DNA of 55,035 nucleotides from CAZDXJ01 sp964509475 (GCA_964509475.1 CAZDXJ010000008.1:1-55035), one strand, 5' to 3'. Counted from the first letter of the stretch, positions 27,053 to 36,925 are shown. Numbers and translations are program-made. The notes: generated from the sequence alone by a model not told the origin.

Positions 27053-27826
27053 TCAATGAAAAGTAAACAGGGAATAATAATTTGTCAATGACCAATCAGC
27101 AATCTTGCTTACCTTTACACCCCGAAGTTCAGCAATACATTCAGCCACATGGCGGACATAAAGTGGATAATTCGATTTGCCGCGAAAAGGTACCGGTGCC
27201 AGATAAGGCGAATCCGTTTCAATCAAAAACCGATCTTCCGGTATTCTTTTAGCGACTTCCTGGATATTTTTAGCATTGTTGAAGGTGACAATACCGGAAA
27301 AGGAAATATGAAAATTTAAATCCATGGCCCGTTTTGCCATATCCCAATCTTCGGTAAAACAATGAATAACGCCACCCACTTCGCCGGCATTTTCTTGTTC
27401 AAGAATTTTCAAGGTGTCTTCTTTTGCATTCCGGGAATGTACGATTAACGGTTTGTTGATCGCCCTTGCGGCCTGAATATGGGCTCTGAAACGTGCTTGC
27501 TGCCAATCCAGATCGCCTTCACTACGAAAATAATCCAACCCGGTTTCACCAATGCCGACAATATTGGCATCTTGACCCAGATGTATTAACTCGTCTACAT
27601 CCGGCTCCTCAATATCTGTAACGTTTGGATGTACACCCACCGTTGCCGAGATACAGGAATAGTCTTTAATCAATTGACACATGGCCGGGTAGGATTGCAG
27701 ATCAATACTGATACACAACATATGTTCAATCTGGTTGCGCACGGCGTCCTGCACAAATAAAGCGAAATTATCTTGGTAAGGTGTCAGATCGATACGATCC
27801 AGGTGACAATGCGAGTCAATGAACAT
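27053..27826 (-). CDS. TatD-family metal-dependent hydrolase (YcfH-like)
   Basis: This is a 257-residue TIM-barrel hydrolase. Metal ligands are visible in FIDSHCHLD (two His), VGIGETGLDY (Glu), PLIVHSRNA (His), VIHCFTE (His) and FLIETDSPYL (Asp). It lies 3 bases after pilZ, and holB-pilZ-tatD is the conserved gammaproteobacterial order, which favours the YcfH branch over TatD proper. Confidence 0.93.
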   Translation of the reverse strand: MFIDSHCHLDRIDLTPYQDNFALFVQDAVRNQIEHMLCISIDLQSYPAMCQLIKDYSCISATVGVHPNVTDIEEPDVDELIHLGQDANIVGIGETGLDYFRSEGDLDWQQARFRAHIQAARAINKPLIVHSRNAKEDTLKILEQENAGEVGGVIHCFTEDWDMAKRAMDLNFHISFSGIVTFNNAKNIQEVAKRIPEDRFLIETDSPYLAPVPFRGKSNYPLYVRHVAECIAELRGVKVSKIADWSLTNYYSLFTFH

Positions 27827-27829
27827 CCG

Positions 27830-28180
27830 TTACATGGTATGGGTTGGCTTGTCGGCATTTAACGCGCCGGCCAGGTACATTTCGATTTTATCCCTTGTTG
27901 TGCCGCCATCTTGATCACTGAACTGAACGCCAATACCGGCGGCTTTATAATTGGCGGCGCCTTTTGGGGTTTTCCAGACAATATTACCGGCAATCGGGAT
28001 GCGTTCGCTTTCTTCCATCAAATTGAGCAACATAAAAATTTCCTGCCCCATTTCATAATCCCGATGGGTCGGGATAAACAAACCACCGTTGCTCACAAAA
28101 GGCATATAAGCAGCGTAAAGGGCTTTTTTGTCTTTAATGGATAATGACAAAATACCTTGTCTTGGCGTTGGTTTATCCAT
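27830..28180 (-). CDS. pilZ: Type IV pilus protein PilZ
   Basis: This 116-residue protein is a stand-alone PilZ domain. It has FVSNGGLFIPTHRDYEMGQEIFMLLNL and GIGVQFSDQDGG but lacks the RxxxR c-di-GMP loop, as does the founding PilZ of Pseudomonas. Such PilZ proteins act in type IV pilus biogenesis through the PilB ATPase and FimX. The gap to holB is 4 bases and to tatD 3 bases. Confidence 0.92.
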   Translation of the reverse strand: MDKPTPRQGILSLSIKDKKALYAAYMPFVSNGGLFIPTHRDYEMGQEIFMLLNLMEESERIPIAGNIVWKTPKGAANYKAAGIGVQFSDQDGGTTRDKIEMYLAGALNADKPTHTM

Positions 28181-28184
28181 GGTT

Positions 28185-29183
28185 TCAACCCCCGGAATTT
28201 GTACGTGACCAGTTAATCAGAATGTTTTCGAATAACAATTGCTTATTCAATTGGTTACTAAATTGACGTTGTGTCTGCAACAATAAATCATAAAAACAAT
28301 ATAACCTGCTCAAGTTTACTTGTTGAGTCAGTTGCTGTAATTGTTTTTGTAAATCTGGATTATAGCAAAAACTGCTCTCTTTTTGATAAGAAAAGCGTAT
28401 CAAGTCAATAGTCCATGAACTTAACCAGAAAAAAAGCAGTTTTTCATCATATTGCTGCCAAGTCTCGGCAATACTTACAGGGTTTGCCTGTTTGCTGAAT
28501 ATATTCAGCCAATCATTAAAACAATGGCTCCTCAATTCAACAATGCCTTGTTCGGAAAAATGCTTGGCCAACAACGGAGAACCCTGTGCCAAAGCTAACA
28601 GGGTTGATTGTTTTTCGATAATATTTTGCTCTTTCAGCCAGTTCAGGGCCACGCCTGGATCGGGTTTTTTTATATGCAGTTTTTGACAGCGGCTGCTTAT
28701 CGTCAGTGGAAGACGGCCAGCTTGTTCAGTGATCAATAGAATTACCGTATCGGCTGCAGGTTCTTCAAGACATTTAAGAAATCCATTCGCTGCTGATCGG
28801 TTCATTTGTTCGGCCTGGTTTATCACGACGATTCGCTTGCCGCCATATTGGGATTTTAAGGCCAATTGCGTAATCAAGTTACGAATTTGCTCAATACTGA
28901 TTTGTTTACCGTCGCCTTCAACCTGTAAAGAAATGAAATCCGGATGGGTATTTGCCTGAAATAAATGGCAAGCATGACATTGACCGCAAAAAAAACCGTT
29001 CTCAAGTGATTCGCTGCATAACAATGATTGCGCAAACTGTGATGCCAGCTGTTGCTTGCCAAGGCCTTTGTTTCCAGAAATCAACAGGGCCTGTGGGATT
29101 CTGTGTTGATGTCTATAAGCGGAAAGCTGTTGCCAATAGGGTTGCAGCCAGGGCAGCACCTGACTTGGTTTATCATGTGACAT
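28185..29183 (-). CDS. holB: DNA polymerase III subunit delta-prime
   Basis: This is a 332-residue clamp-loader subunit. The degenerate P-loop ISGNKGLGKQQLA, the zinc module CGQCHACHLF with an upstream Cys (FFCGQC), the SRC motif (TISSRCQ) and EEPAADTVILLIT are visible. The start is uncertain: ATG at 29183 (MSHDKPSQVLPWL) gives the family-like N terminus; an ATG at 29213 would add 10 residues. Neither has a clear ribosome binding site. It heads the holB-pilZ-tatD operon and is divergent from an FNR-type regulator. Confidence 0.93.
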   Translation of the reverse strand: MSHDKPSQVLPWLQPYWQQLSAYRHQHRIPQALLISGNKGLGKQQLASQFAQSLLCSESLENGFFCGQCHACHLFQANTHPDFISLQVEGDGKQISIEQIRNLITQLALKSQYGGKRIVVINQAEQMNRSAANGFLKCLEEPAADTVILLITEQAGRLPLTISSRCQKLHIKKPDPGVALNWLKEQNIIEKQSTLLALAQGSPLLAKHFSEQGIVELRSHCFNDWLNIFSKQANPVSIAETWQQYDEKLLFFWLSSWTIDLIRFSYQKESSFCYNPDLQKQLQQLTQQVNLSRLYCFYDLLLQTQRQFSNQLNKQLLFENILINWSRTNSGG

Positions 29184-29298
29184 GGTTGCAATGAATTTCA
29201 CTGGGACGGGCATGAATTATACATTAAAAGTCAGGGAACGTCGGATTGTGCTATTGATGGGGGTGATGCCCTTTTTAGCTTAAAATTCAAGGATAAAG

Positions 29299-29304
29299 TA
29301 TAAT
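29299..29304 (+). promoter_or_regulatory. Possible -10 box (TATAAT) for the FNR-type gene
   Basis: A perfect TATAAT lies 57 bases before the GTG start. The sequence about 17-18 bases upstream (TTAGCT) is a poor -35 match, so an activator may be needed. No FNR box (TTGAT-N4-ATCAA) is visible in this gap. Confidence 0.35.
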
Positions 29305-29360
29305 ACAGATTATATTTATCAAAATATTTCAACTCATCACCGTTTAATCAAGGTAATTGC

Positions 29361-30080
29361 GTGACCGAAACATTAATTAAAAATATACAAGTCAGTTGTA
29401 ATAATTGCAGTTTGGATACAATTTGTCTGCCAAGAGGGTTGACGGCTCAGGAGGTCGAAAAAGTCAATCAGGTTATCAAACGCAAGAAAACATTGCAGCG
29501 GGGTGATTATCTGTATCATGAAGGTATGCTATTTAAAGGTATTTTGGCGATTAAATCCGGTACCGCAAAATTGGTTCGTTATGATCACCAGGGTAATGAA
29601 CATATCTTGAATATCCTGTTGCCGGGGGAACTGCTCGGTTTTGATGGCTTGTCCGATAACAAGCACAGTTGTTCCGCTATCGCATTGGAAACCTTGAGTT
29701 TTTGCGAATTGCCCTCGAATGAGTTGGAGTCCATCTGTTTGCGTACCCCCGGATTGATGCGGGAATTGTTTCGGCACACCGGCGCTGAACTCAATAAAGA
29801 AAGGGATTTGAATGTGTTAAATAAAAGGCCGGCTGAAGAAAGGCTGGCCGCCTTCTTGATCGGTTTGTCCAACCGGCTTAAAAAACGCGGTTTTTCTCCG
29901 GTTGATTTTACATTGACTCTAACCCGCCAGGAAATCGGTAATTACCTGGGTGTTGCACTGGAAACAGTCAGCCGCCTGTTACAACAATTTCAGGCGAATG
30001 GATTGATTGAAGTCAATCACCGGCATATTCATATTCTGGATCAGGAACGGTTGAAAAAACTTTTTCAGCAATGTGAATAG
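29361..30080 (+). CDS. fnr: FNR/ANR-type oxygen-responsive transcription regulator
   Basis: This is a 239-residue CRP/FNR-family protein. The iron-sulfur ligands expected for FNR are all present: Cys13-x2-Cys16-x5-Cys22 and Cys104. The C-terminal helix-turn-helix has EIGNYLGVALETVSRLL, whose E--SR contacts predict recognition of the FNR half-site TTGAT. The start is GTG with AAGG 8 bases upstream. It is divergent from holB and is followed 8 bases later by the zeta-kinase fusion gene, so the two are probably co-transcribed. Confidence 0.92.
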   Translation: MTETLIKNIQVSCNNCSLDTICLPRGLTAQEVEKVNQVIKRKKTLQRGDYLYHEGMLFKGILAIKSGTAKLVRYDHQGNEHILNILLPGELLGFDGLSDNKHSCSAIALETLSFCELPSNELESICLRTPGLMRELFRHTGAELNKERDLNVLNKRPAEERLAAFLIGLSNRLKKRGFSPVDFTLTLTRQEIGNYLGVALETVSRLLQQFQANGLIEVNHRHIHILDQERLKKLFQQCE

Positions 30081-30088
30081 AGTTTACG

Positions 30089-32278
30089 ATGGTGTCCCTA
30101 TATAACAATAACAAGCAGATTTCAGCCTATGGACAGCTCAAAAAATTACGTACCGCATTGGCTATCTCACAAGGCACAAAATTATTATCCGTATTGCAAC
30201 AGGAAGCGGATAGAACCGTTTCCCATGATCAAACCCGACGGGTAACCTATTTGACCGGACTGTTTTTTCGTATCCACAGGGACATTTTTTATCACTGGAA
30301 AGAACAAGCGACAGTAAATCACCGGCCAGGAAGCATCGTTTCCGCAGACAAGCGCAAACGTTTCCGCAAAACAGTGGAATGTCTGGTTTTGGATGGGGAG
30401 AGCAATAAGAAGACCGCCATTTTCGATAACAACGGCTTTGTATTCAGAACCGATGACATTGCCGAACGACTGGCCAATTTTTATTATAAAATGCGCCGTG
30501 TGCGTCCGTTTTCCTATGGCAACCGGATCACCCTGGACTTTTTTATGACCGCACTGGGCACTTTGCCAGCCTTTAAAGCGGTTTATGAACAAGGTATTGA
30601 TTTTCGTCGCTTGCAGGCTGGTGATGCGGAGGTCATGCATGATATCAGCGGATCGCGTCAGGCCTTGGTCACGGCATTTCAACATGCATTGGATCCAATG
30701 CTTAACAAAAGCTTGCAAAACCATCCCAACAGCTATGGCATCTGGCCGGAAAACAAAGTCTATATTTCTGGAATTCCCTTTTTGTCACATACAACGCCAG
30801 ATGGGATTCTGTGTCTGGTTTCCGTCAACGGCGGCTTGGTACCATTGGAACATATCAAGGAGGAAATATTTCTCGCCGGCAACAATTTTGCTGACTATCC
30901 ATTAAGCGTTTCGGAAAATGTGATAGGTTATTTACCCGGCACCGAAGTATTACGTGGCCATGATATCAAGGAAATTGACGGCATTCGCATCGGTGAAAAC
31001 AATACCGCACCGCTGTTTTGCCTGGATGTCAATATGCTGACCGGATTGCGTTCGCCCAGTCACACCGAATTGACCGAACTCATCAAACAATGCGCCGGCA
31101 AAGATATGCCGGTATTTGCCCTGGCTAACAATGAAGTTTTGAAACAACAGTTATTATGCGCCGCCAGTACAGACGAACGATTACAGCGCACCGTGGAAAT
31201 TGCCTATGACCGGCTCAATCTGATCAATAAAAAAATCGAGCAAGCAAAAAACCTGATATTTACCGGTAAAACACCGGTTGCAAATCCCAGTCTGTTTTTA
31301 TCCATGGGGGGCGCCGGTTCGGGTAAAACCGCTGTCGAGGAAATAGCGATTGCCCAATGTGGTGATAATTTTGTCATCGCCTCGCTGGATGAATTTCGCA
31401 AAGTCAGTGATTTATACAAGGTATTGACTGCGGCCAATCATCACAGCGATGATTATGTTTATGTCGAACCCTTTGCCAATCGCCTGCGGGATCGGGTCGC
31501 GCAACAAGCCAGACAACAGCGTATCAATTTGTTATACGATGGCACGGGTATCCCTTATCGGCCACGCTATGCAAGCATTATCGAACAGTTCAAAAAAGCC
31601 GGCTTTCAAACCCAGATTACCGCCGTCGATGCCTATATTATCAAACCGCTGGGGCGGGAATTTGAATTGTCCCGAACCTCGGTAATCCGCAGTGTCAAGG
31701 AACGCTTTGAAAAAACCGGCCGCGCCCTGCCCTGGGTGATTACCGTGTTCAAACATTTGCGGGCGCCGCGTTCATTTTTACATGCAATCGAAGATGATGC
31801 GCTGGATAAAATTTCCTTGTTTGCCAATGACGGTGAACGCAACCGGCATTATCTGGTTGCCGAAAGTTTTGATTTCTCCGAATCGGAAGTACGCATTTTA
31901 CAGCAGCATCAAATGTCGGCATCCCTGGCTGAATATTACCGTTTTCTGATTAAAACACGGGAAGATTCATTTTTGCGCAAACTAGCTCATCAAAACGAAC
32001 CTGAAATCGACCGGCTCATCGAAAGAAATCCGGCTTTTACAGAAGACAATGTTGCTTATCAGGTTTACCCAGGCAAACGGGGCTTCCGGATATTGGCAAT
32101 ATATCACACCCGAAGAATGGTTGATTTTGTCGAAAAAAGACAACTGAACCCCAATGCATCCGGTGTTGAAGGACTGCTGCACAAAACCGAGATGCTGGCC
32201 TTTCATGTCGATCCGGCCAGCAAGGAACCCTGGCTGATTCGCTTGCAGGGATCGTTGCGCAGCTATCGGATGCTCTGA
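30089..32278 (+). CDS. Zeta-toxin-type kinase fused to a degenerate Fic-like domain
   Basis: This is a 729-residue protein. Residues 139-146 (RPFSYGNR in VRPFSYGNRITLDFF) sit in a helix context like the Fic motif HPFx-GNGR, but the catalytic His is Arg and the GNGR glycine is lost. The C-terminal half is a zeta-toxin-like P-loop kinase: GGAGSGKT (407-414), IASLDEFRK, and YDGTGIPYRPRYASII. Zeta toxins phosphorylate UDP-sugars; substrate here is unknown. The family is far shorter, so this is a large multidomain form. No antitoxin gene is adjacent. It follows the FNR gene by 8 bases. Domain calls are by eye. Confidence 0.65.
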   Translation: MVSLYNNNKQISAYGQLKKLRTALAISQGTKLLSVLQQEADRTVSHDQTRRVTYLTGLFFRIHRDIFYHWKEQATVNHRPGSIVSADKRKRFRKTVECLVLDGESNKKTAIFDNNGFVFRTDDIAERLANFYYKMRRVRPFSYGNRITLDFFMTALGTLPAFKAVYEQGIDFRRLQAGDAEVMHDISGSRQALVTAFQHALDPMLNKSLQNHPNSYGIWPENKVYISGIPFLSHTTPDGILCLVSVNGGLVPLEHIKEEIFLAGNNFADYPLSVSENVIGYLPGTEVLRGHDIKEIDGIRIGENNTAPLFCLDVNMLTGLRSPSHTELTELIKQCAGKDMPVFALANNEVLKQQLLCAASTDERLQRTVEIAYDRLNLINKKIEQAKNLIFTGKTPVANPSLFLSMGGAGSGKTAVEEIAIAQCGDNFVIASLDEFRKVSDLYKVLTAANHHSDDYVYVEPFANRLRDRVAQQARQQRINLLYDGTGIPYRPRYASIIEQFKKAGFQTQITAVDAYIIKPLGREFELSRTSVIRSVKERFEKTGRALPWVITVFKHLRAPRSFLHAIEDDALDKISLFANDGERNRHYLVAESFDFSESEVRILQQHQMSASLAEYYRFLIKTREDSFLRKLAHQNEPEIDRLIERNPAFTEDNVAYQVYPGKRGFRILAIYHTRRMVDFVEKRQLNPNASGVEGLLHKTEMLAFHVDPASKEPWLIRLQGSLRSYRML

Positions 32279-32293
32279 TACAGCATTTGCATA

Positions 32294-33058
32294 TCAGTTT
32301 TTTATACCAACACCTTTATACAGCAGTAATAAACTGATTATTGTCAATGTAAAAACAAAACCCAAGGTTATGATAAAAGCCAGTGTGATATCGATGTCAC
32401 TGATGCCTGTCAGGCCATAGCGAAAGGCGTTGATCATATACAAAATAGGATTGGCCAGGGAAATTTTCTGCCAGATTTCAGGCAGCATCGAAACCGAATA
32501 AAATACGCCGCCCAAATAATTCAACGGTGTCAATACAAAATTCGGAATAATGGAAATATCGTCAAAACTGTCGGCAAAAACTGCGTTGATAAAGCCAGCC
32601 AGAGAGAACAGTGTTGCCGTCAACCCATAAATACCCAGGCTGATCCAGATATTGTGTACTTCGATGCGGGAGAAAAATAATGAAATCAGGGTCACGACAA
32701 ATCCGACCAATATACCACGAGTGACCCCGCCACTGACATAACCGGCCAGAATCACCCAATTAGGTACAGGGGAAATCAGCAATTCCTCAATATGCTTTTG
32801 AAATTTGGTGGAATAAAACGACGATACCACATTGGCATAGGAATGGCTGATAACCGACATCAAAATAATTCCGGGAACGATATAATTCATATAAGCCACA
32901 CCCTTGACCGGGCCAATGCGTTCACCAATCAATGTGCCAAAAATCAAAAAATACAACGCGGTTGTGATCGCCGGAGGCAGCAGCGTTTGCGGCCAGATAC
33001 GGGTAAAACGGCGGATTTCCTTGACGACAATCGTCCATAAGGCGATGCTGTAATTCAT
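32294..33058 (-). CDS. ABC-2 type transporter permease
   Basis: This is a 254-residue integral membrane protein with six hydrophobic segments and the ABC-2 signature region NFVLTPLNYLGGVFYSVSMLPEIWQ. ATG at 33058 (MNYSIALW) is chosen because AGGA lies 6 bases before it. It is encoded 17 bases after its ATPase partner. YadG/YadH-like exporters have this layout; the substrate cannot be read from sequence. It is convergent with the zeta-fusion gene. Confidence 0.88.
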   Translation of the reverse strand: MNYSIALWTIVVKEIRRFTRIWPQTLLPPAITTALYFLIFGTLIGERIGPVKGVAYMNYIVPGIILMSVISHSYANVVSSFYSTKFQKHIEELLISPVPNWVILAGYVSGGVTRGILVGFVVTLISLFFSRIEVHNIWISLGIYGLTATLFSLAGFINAVFADSFDDISIIPNFVLTPLNYLGGVFYSVSMLPEIWQKISLANPILYMINAFRYGLTGISDIDITLAFIITLGFVFTLTIISLLLLYKGVGIKN

Positions 33059-33075
33059 GATATATCCTGAGACCT

Positions 33076-33984
33076 TCACGTTTCGATCAAATCCAGAAAC
33101 AACTGCTCCAGGCGATTGGACTGGTTTTTCAAACTCAACACTTCGATGTTACGTGCTGACAGACATTCAAACAGCCGGTTCAAACCTTTTTCCTTGGGAA
33201 CGGCAACCTTCAGGGTTTTGTCATCGAGTTTTTCCATGCTGTAACCTTTGATTTCCGGCGCTTTGGCCAGGCTGGTTTTTAAATCCAGAATAAAATGATC
33301 AACATGCAGTTTCGCCAGTAAAGCCTGCATACTCGAGTTTTCAACAATTTTCCCCTGGTCAATAATGGCAATATTACGGCACAGGCTTTCCGCTTCTTCC
33401 AGGTAATGGGTGGTCAGGATAATCGTTGTTCCCTGGGCATTGACTTCCTGCATCATCTGCCACATTGAACGACGAATTTCAATATCGACACCGGCGGTCG
33501 GTTCATCCAGAATCAACAGCCGCGGCGAGTGAACCAAGGCCCGGGCAATCATGACCCGGCGTTTCATACCGCCTGAAAGCCGTCTCGATACACGGTTACG
33601 TTTATCCCATAAATCCATCTGTTTCAAACGTTTTTCTACCGCCAACCGGGCTTTGCGGGCCGAGATGCCATAAAAACCAGCCTGAATCAGTAAAATATTC
33701 TGAACCGTTTCAAATTGGTTAAAGTTGATTTCCTGGGGTACCAAGCCAATATAGCTCTTGGCCAGGTTGCGTTGGCGCTTGAGATCGGCATCGAATACCT
33801 GGACATAACCTTCGCTTGCATTGATCAGCGAACAAATAATACCGATGGTCGTGGACTTACCCGCGCCGTTCGGTCCCAGCAAGGCAAAAAAATCACCGCT
33901 TTGCACGTCCAGATCAATACCTCGCAAAGCCTGAAAACCATCACGATAGGTTTTTTTTAGATTTCGAATCGATAACGCATTCAT
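33076..33984 (-). CDS. ABC transporter ATP-binding protein (YadG-like)
   Basis: This is a 302-residue ATPase. Walker A is GPNGAGKST, the signature RLSGGMKRR, Walker B LLILDEPTAGVD, and the switch His is in LTTHYLEEAE. A C-terminal extension of about 80 residues follows, as in DrrA/YadG-type subunits. It pairs with the ABC-2 permease immediately downstream. Confidence 0.9.
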   Translation of the reverse strand: MNALSIRNLKKTYRDGFQALRGIDLDVQSGDFFALLGPNGAGKSTTIGIICSLINASEGYVQVFDADLKRQRNLAKSYIGLVPQEINFNQFETVQNILLIQAGFYGISARKARLAVEKRLKQMDLWDKRNRVSRRLSGGMKRRVMIARALVHSPRLLILDEPTAGVDIEIRRSMWQMMQEVNAQGTTIILTTHYLEEAESLCRNIAIIDQGKIVENSSMQALLAKLHVDHFILDLKTSLAKAPEIKGYSMEKLDDKTLKVAVPKEKGLNRLFECLSARNIEVLSLKNQSNRLEQLFLDLIET

Positions 33985-34152
33985 GCAATAATGTACTTAA
34001 CGAACAAGATGAAATAAGTTAAATTAATTCAGCAAAACCAAGGCCGGTAAAACCGGACTTGCCCAACCGATAAATAACCTTGTAATTCTATCAGAATATT
34101 GTCCGGGCTGAATTAAACCTTATTGACTTCCACTCTGACCTGGGGAAAAACA

Positions 34153-35649
34153 TTGTTGCAAAAAACACCTGATGTCGTTGCCGCTGTCGATTTAGGATCG
34201 AACAGTTTTCACATGATCGTTTGCCGCTTGCAGGATGGCAAGCTGCAAACCCTGGATCGTCTTAAAGAAATGGTCCGCCTGGCCTCCGGTCTGGACAGCA
34301 AAAATTACCTTGATCAGAAAACCCAGGCACGTGCACTCGCCTGTTTACAGCGCTTCGGCCAACGTATTGGCAAGTTTCCACCGGAAAGTGTTCGCATTGT
34401 TGGCACCAATACCCTGCGTACCGCGAAAAATGCCGGCCAATTTTTGGAAAAAGCGGAGCAAGCCTTAGGCCACCGCATCGAAATTATTTCAGGTATTGAA
34501 GAGGCGCGAATGATTTATCAGGGCGTCGCCCACAGCCTGGTTAGTGACGCAAAAAAAAGACTGGTTATGGATATTGGCGGCGGCAGTACCGAATACATTA
34601 TTGGCACCAACGATCGACCCGAACTGAAAGAAAGTCTGCATATGGGCTGTGTTTCGATGAGCAACCTGTTTTTCAAAAAAGGCCGGATATCGGCAAAAAA
34701 ACTGCAAAAGGCCATACTGTACGCTGAACAAAAGCTCGAACCCATTGAACTGAATTATTATAAAGACCATTGGGATGAAGCCATCGGTGCTTCGGGTACA
34801 TTGCGTTCGGTAAACCGGGTGTTGCAGGCAAGCGGGTGGAGTAATAACGGTATTACCCGGGATGGCCTGGAATGTCTGTATGAGTACATTATCAAACAAA
34901 AACACATCGATGATCTGGAACTGCCGGAACTGGATATCGAACGCAAACCGGTTTTCCCGGGTGGTTTTGCAATCATTTACGCCACCTTCACAAGATTGGG
35001 TATAGAGCAAATGACCGTTTCCGAAGGGGCTTTGCGTGAAGGCCTGGTTTACGATCTGGTTGGTCGTATCTATAATCGGGATATCCGTTCTGAATCGGTC
35101 AATACGCTGGCAACACGCTATCATGTTGACCGGCATCATGCCGAGCGTGTCCAACAAACGATTCACGATATCATCAATCAGCTCGATAACGACATATTCA
35201 CCAATAAAGACACGGCCTTGCAATTTCTGGACTGGGCTGCGCAACTGCATGAGATCGGTCATGATATCGCCCACAGCGCTTATCATAAACACAGCGCCTA
35301 TATTGCCGAACACGCGGATTTGGCCGGTTTCTCCAGACAGGATCAGCTTTTATTGTCTCGAATCATCTATGCGCACCGGCGAAAATTTTCCCGGCGGCGT
35401 TTTAACGACCTGCCATCATCCTGGGACAAACAGGCGCCGATTCTAGCGATGATTCTGCGTTTATCGGTGGTTTTGCATCGCAATCGCCACGATGTGGAAC
35501 TGCCGGATTTCAGCTGTGCTTTTGACGGCAAGGCTTTTCGACTGAAATTTCCGGATAACTGGCTTGCCGATTTTCCTTTAACCAAAGCTGATTTAAAACT
35601 GGAAAAACACTATCTCAAATCGGCGCATTTTATGCTGGATTTTAGCTGA
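34153..35649 (+). CDS. ppx: Exopolyphosphatase (Ppx/GppA family)
   Basis: This is a 498-residue ASKHA-fold phosphatase. AAVDLGSNSFHMIVCRL is the first phosphate loop and VMDIGGGSTEYIIG the second. The C-terminal part from about 320 has HD-like motifs (QLHEIGHDIAHSAYHKHSAYI), giving the full-length Ppx form. There is no ATG near the conserved start. TTG at 34153 is chosen because GGGGA lies 6 bases upstream (34,142-34,146); TTG at 34156 is also possible. The enzyme releases phosphate from polyphosphate or pppGpp. A protein of unknown function starts 5 bases after its stop. Confidence 0.9.
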   Translation: MLQKTPDVVAAVDLGSNSFHMIVCRLQDGKLQTLDRLKEMVRLASGLDSKNYLDQKTQARALACLQRFGQRIGKFPPESVRIVGTNTLRTAKNAGQFLEKAEQALGHRIEIISGIEEARMIYQGVAHSLVSDAKKRLVMDIGGGSTEYIIGTNDRPELKESLHMGCVSMSNLFFKKGRISAKKLQKAILYAEQKLEPIELNYYKDHWDEAIGASGTLRSVNRVLQASGWSNNGITRDGLECLYEYIIKQKHIDDLELPELDIERKPVFPGGFAIIYATFTRLGIEQMTVSEGALREGLVYDLVGRIYNRDIRSESVNTLATRYHVDRHHAERVQQTIHDIINQLDNDIFTNKDTALQFLDWAAQLHEIGHDIAHSAYHKHSAYIAEHADLAGFSRQDQLLLSRIIYAHRRKFSRRRFNDLPSSWDKQAPILAMILRLSVVLHRNRHDVELPDFSCAFDGKAFRLKFPDNWLADFPLTKADLKLEKHYLKSAHFMLDFS

Positions 35650-35654
35650 TCGCT

Positions 35655-36917
35655 ATGTTCATTATCGGACGCCTTGTTTTTATAGTGTTTCTTGTTATCA
35701 ATATATTGATATTTGCACTGTACTGTCTGTTAATCGACACGCAACCCGCGGTCAGTTCTTATCTTTCCCTGACCAAGGCCGATATACAAAAAGCGAAACA
35801 GATTATTTTTTCAACCGCATCGACACAGTCTGAAAAAACTCTGCAACTCAGTGAAAAAGACATCAACATACTGGTCAATCATCTTTTAAACCGCCATATT
35901 GACAGCGCCAGTAAAGTCCGGTTATTGCCGAAAAAAGTGCATATCGCCAGCAGTATTGATTTGAGTGATTATCTGTCAGGCCGATATATCAACCTGAGTT
36001 TTGATTTGGGAAAACAAAATAAAAAGCCCTATTTATCCAATTTGACGATTGGACAAATACCGATTAATGACCGCTATGCGACACTGTTGCTTGACTACCT
36101 GATCAATCACACAAAATTCAAAAACTATTTCAGATTGGCAGGCCAACATATCAAAACCATCACCCTGCAAAACAAACAACTATATATTCGCTATATTGCC
36201 GATCAAGATACCATCAATCAAGTCCGTTCGTTACTGGCCTACCCTGCAAACGGCAAAATCTTGCTGATTTATCAACGCAAACTGGCCGAAATCATTGCCA
36301 AACATGATAAAAACTGGTTATTGTCTTTGGCCGATTTGCTTAAACCGCTGTTCCAAATCGCCTACCAGCGCTCCACAGTCGACAATGCCATCGAAGAAAA
36401 CCGGCATGTTATTTTTGTGGTCAGTGCTTATGTCAACAAACAGGAATGGCAGAATTTTTTATCGCAGGATCTGCCTGGATTGTCCCCACCGCCCTTGCCG
36501 GTTTATATTTACAAACGCACCGATTTGGCCCAGCATTTTATTGCCTCGGCAACATTGACCTCGCTAGGCAGCAGTTATCTGGCTAATTTAATGGGCATCA
36601 AAAAAGAAATCAAGGATGCCGATATCGATAAGGGCGGCAGTGGATTCAGCTTTATCGATTTGGCGGCGGATCGGGCGGGAATGTATTTTGGCAAAATGGC
36701 TACATCCAGCCCTGATAACGCCAGAACCATGCAGCGCGTTATGTCCAATATCAAGGATTATACGGCGTTTATGCCCGATGTCAGGGATCTGCCGGAACAA
36801 ATCGATCGGAAATCTTTGGTCAAGCAATACCCTTCGGTTGACAGCGCCGCCGCACAAGAGATTTTACAACGCATCGATCTGCGCATCAAAGCCAGTCCGA
36901 TTTATAAATACTTTTAA
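35655..36917 (+). CDS. Membrane-anchored protein of unknown function
   Basis: This is a 420-residue protein with one N-terminal hydrophobic helix (about 5-27, FIVFLVINILIFALYCLLI) and a large, probably periplasmic, domain. No motif was recognised. The domain is rich in Lys, Ser and Leu and has no Cys in the exported part. It starts 5 bases after ppx, so the two are co-transcribed; a link with polyphosphate or envelope stress is only a guess. Confidence 0.65.
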   Translation: MFIIGRLVFIVFLVINILIFALYCLLIDTQPAVSSYLSLTKADIQKAKQIIFSTASTQSEKTLQLSEKDINILVNHLLNRHIDSASKVRLLPKKVHIASSIDLSDYLSGRYINLSFDLGKQNKKPYLSNLTIGQIPINDRYATLLLDYLINHTKFKNYFRLAGQHIKTITLQNKQLYIRYIADQDTINQVRSLLAYPANGKILLIYQRKLAEIIAKHDKNWLLSLADLLKPLFQIAYQRSTVDNAIEENRHVIFVVSAYVNKQEWQNFLSQDLPGLSPPPLPVYIYKRTDLAQHFIASATLTSLGSSYLANLMGIKKEIKDADIDKGGSGFSFIDLAADRAGMYFGKMATSSPDNARTMQRVMSNIKDYTAFMPDVRDLPEQIDRKSLVKQYPSVDSAAAQEILQRIDLRIKASPIYKYF

Positions 36918-36925
36918 AATTGAAG

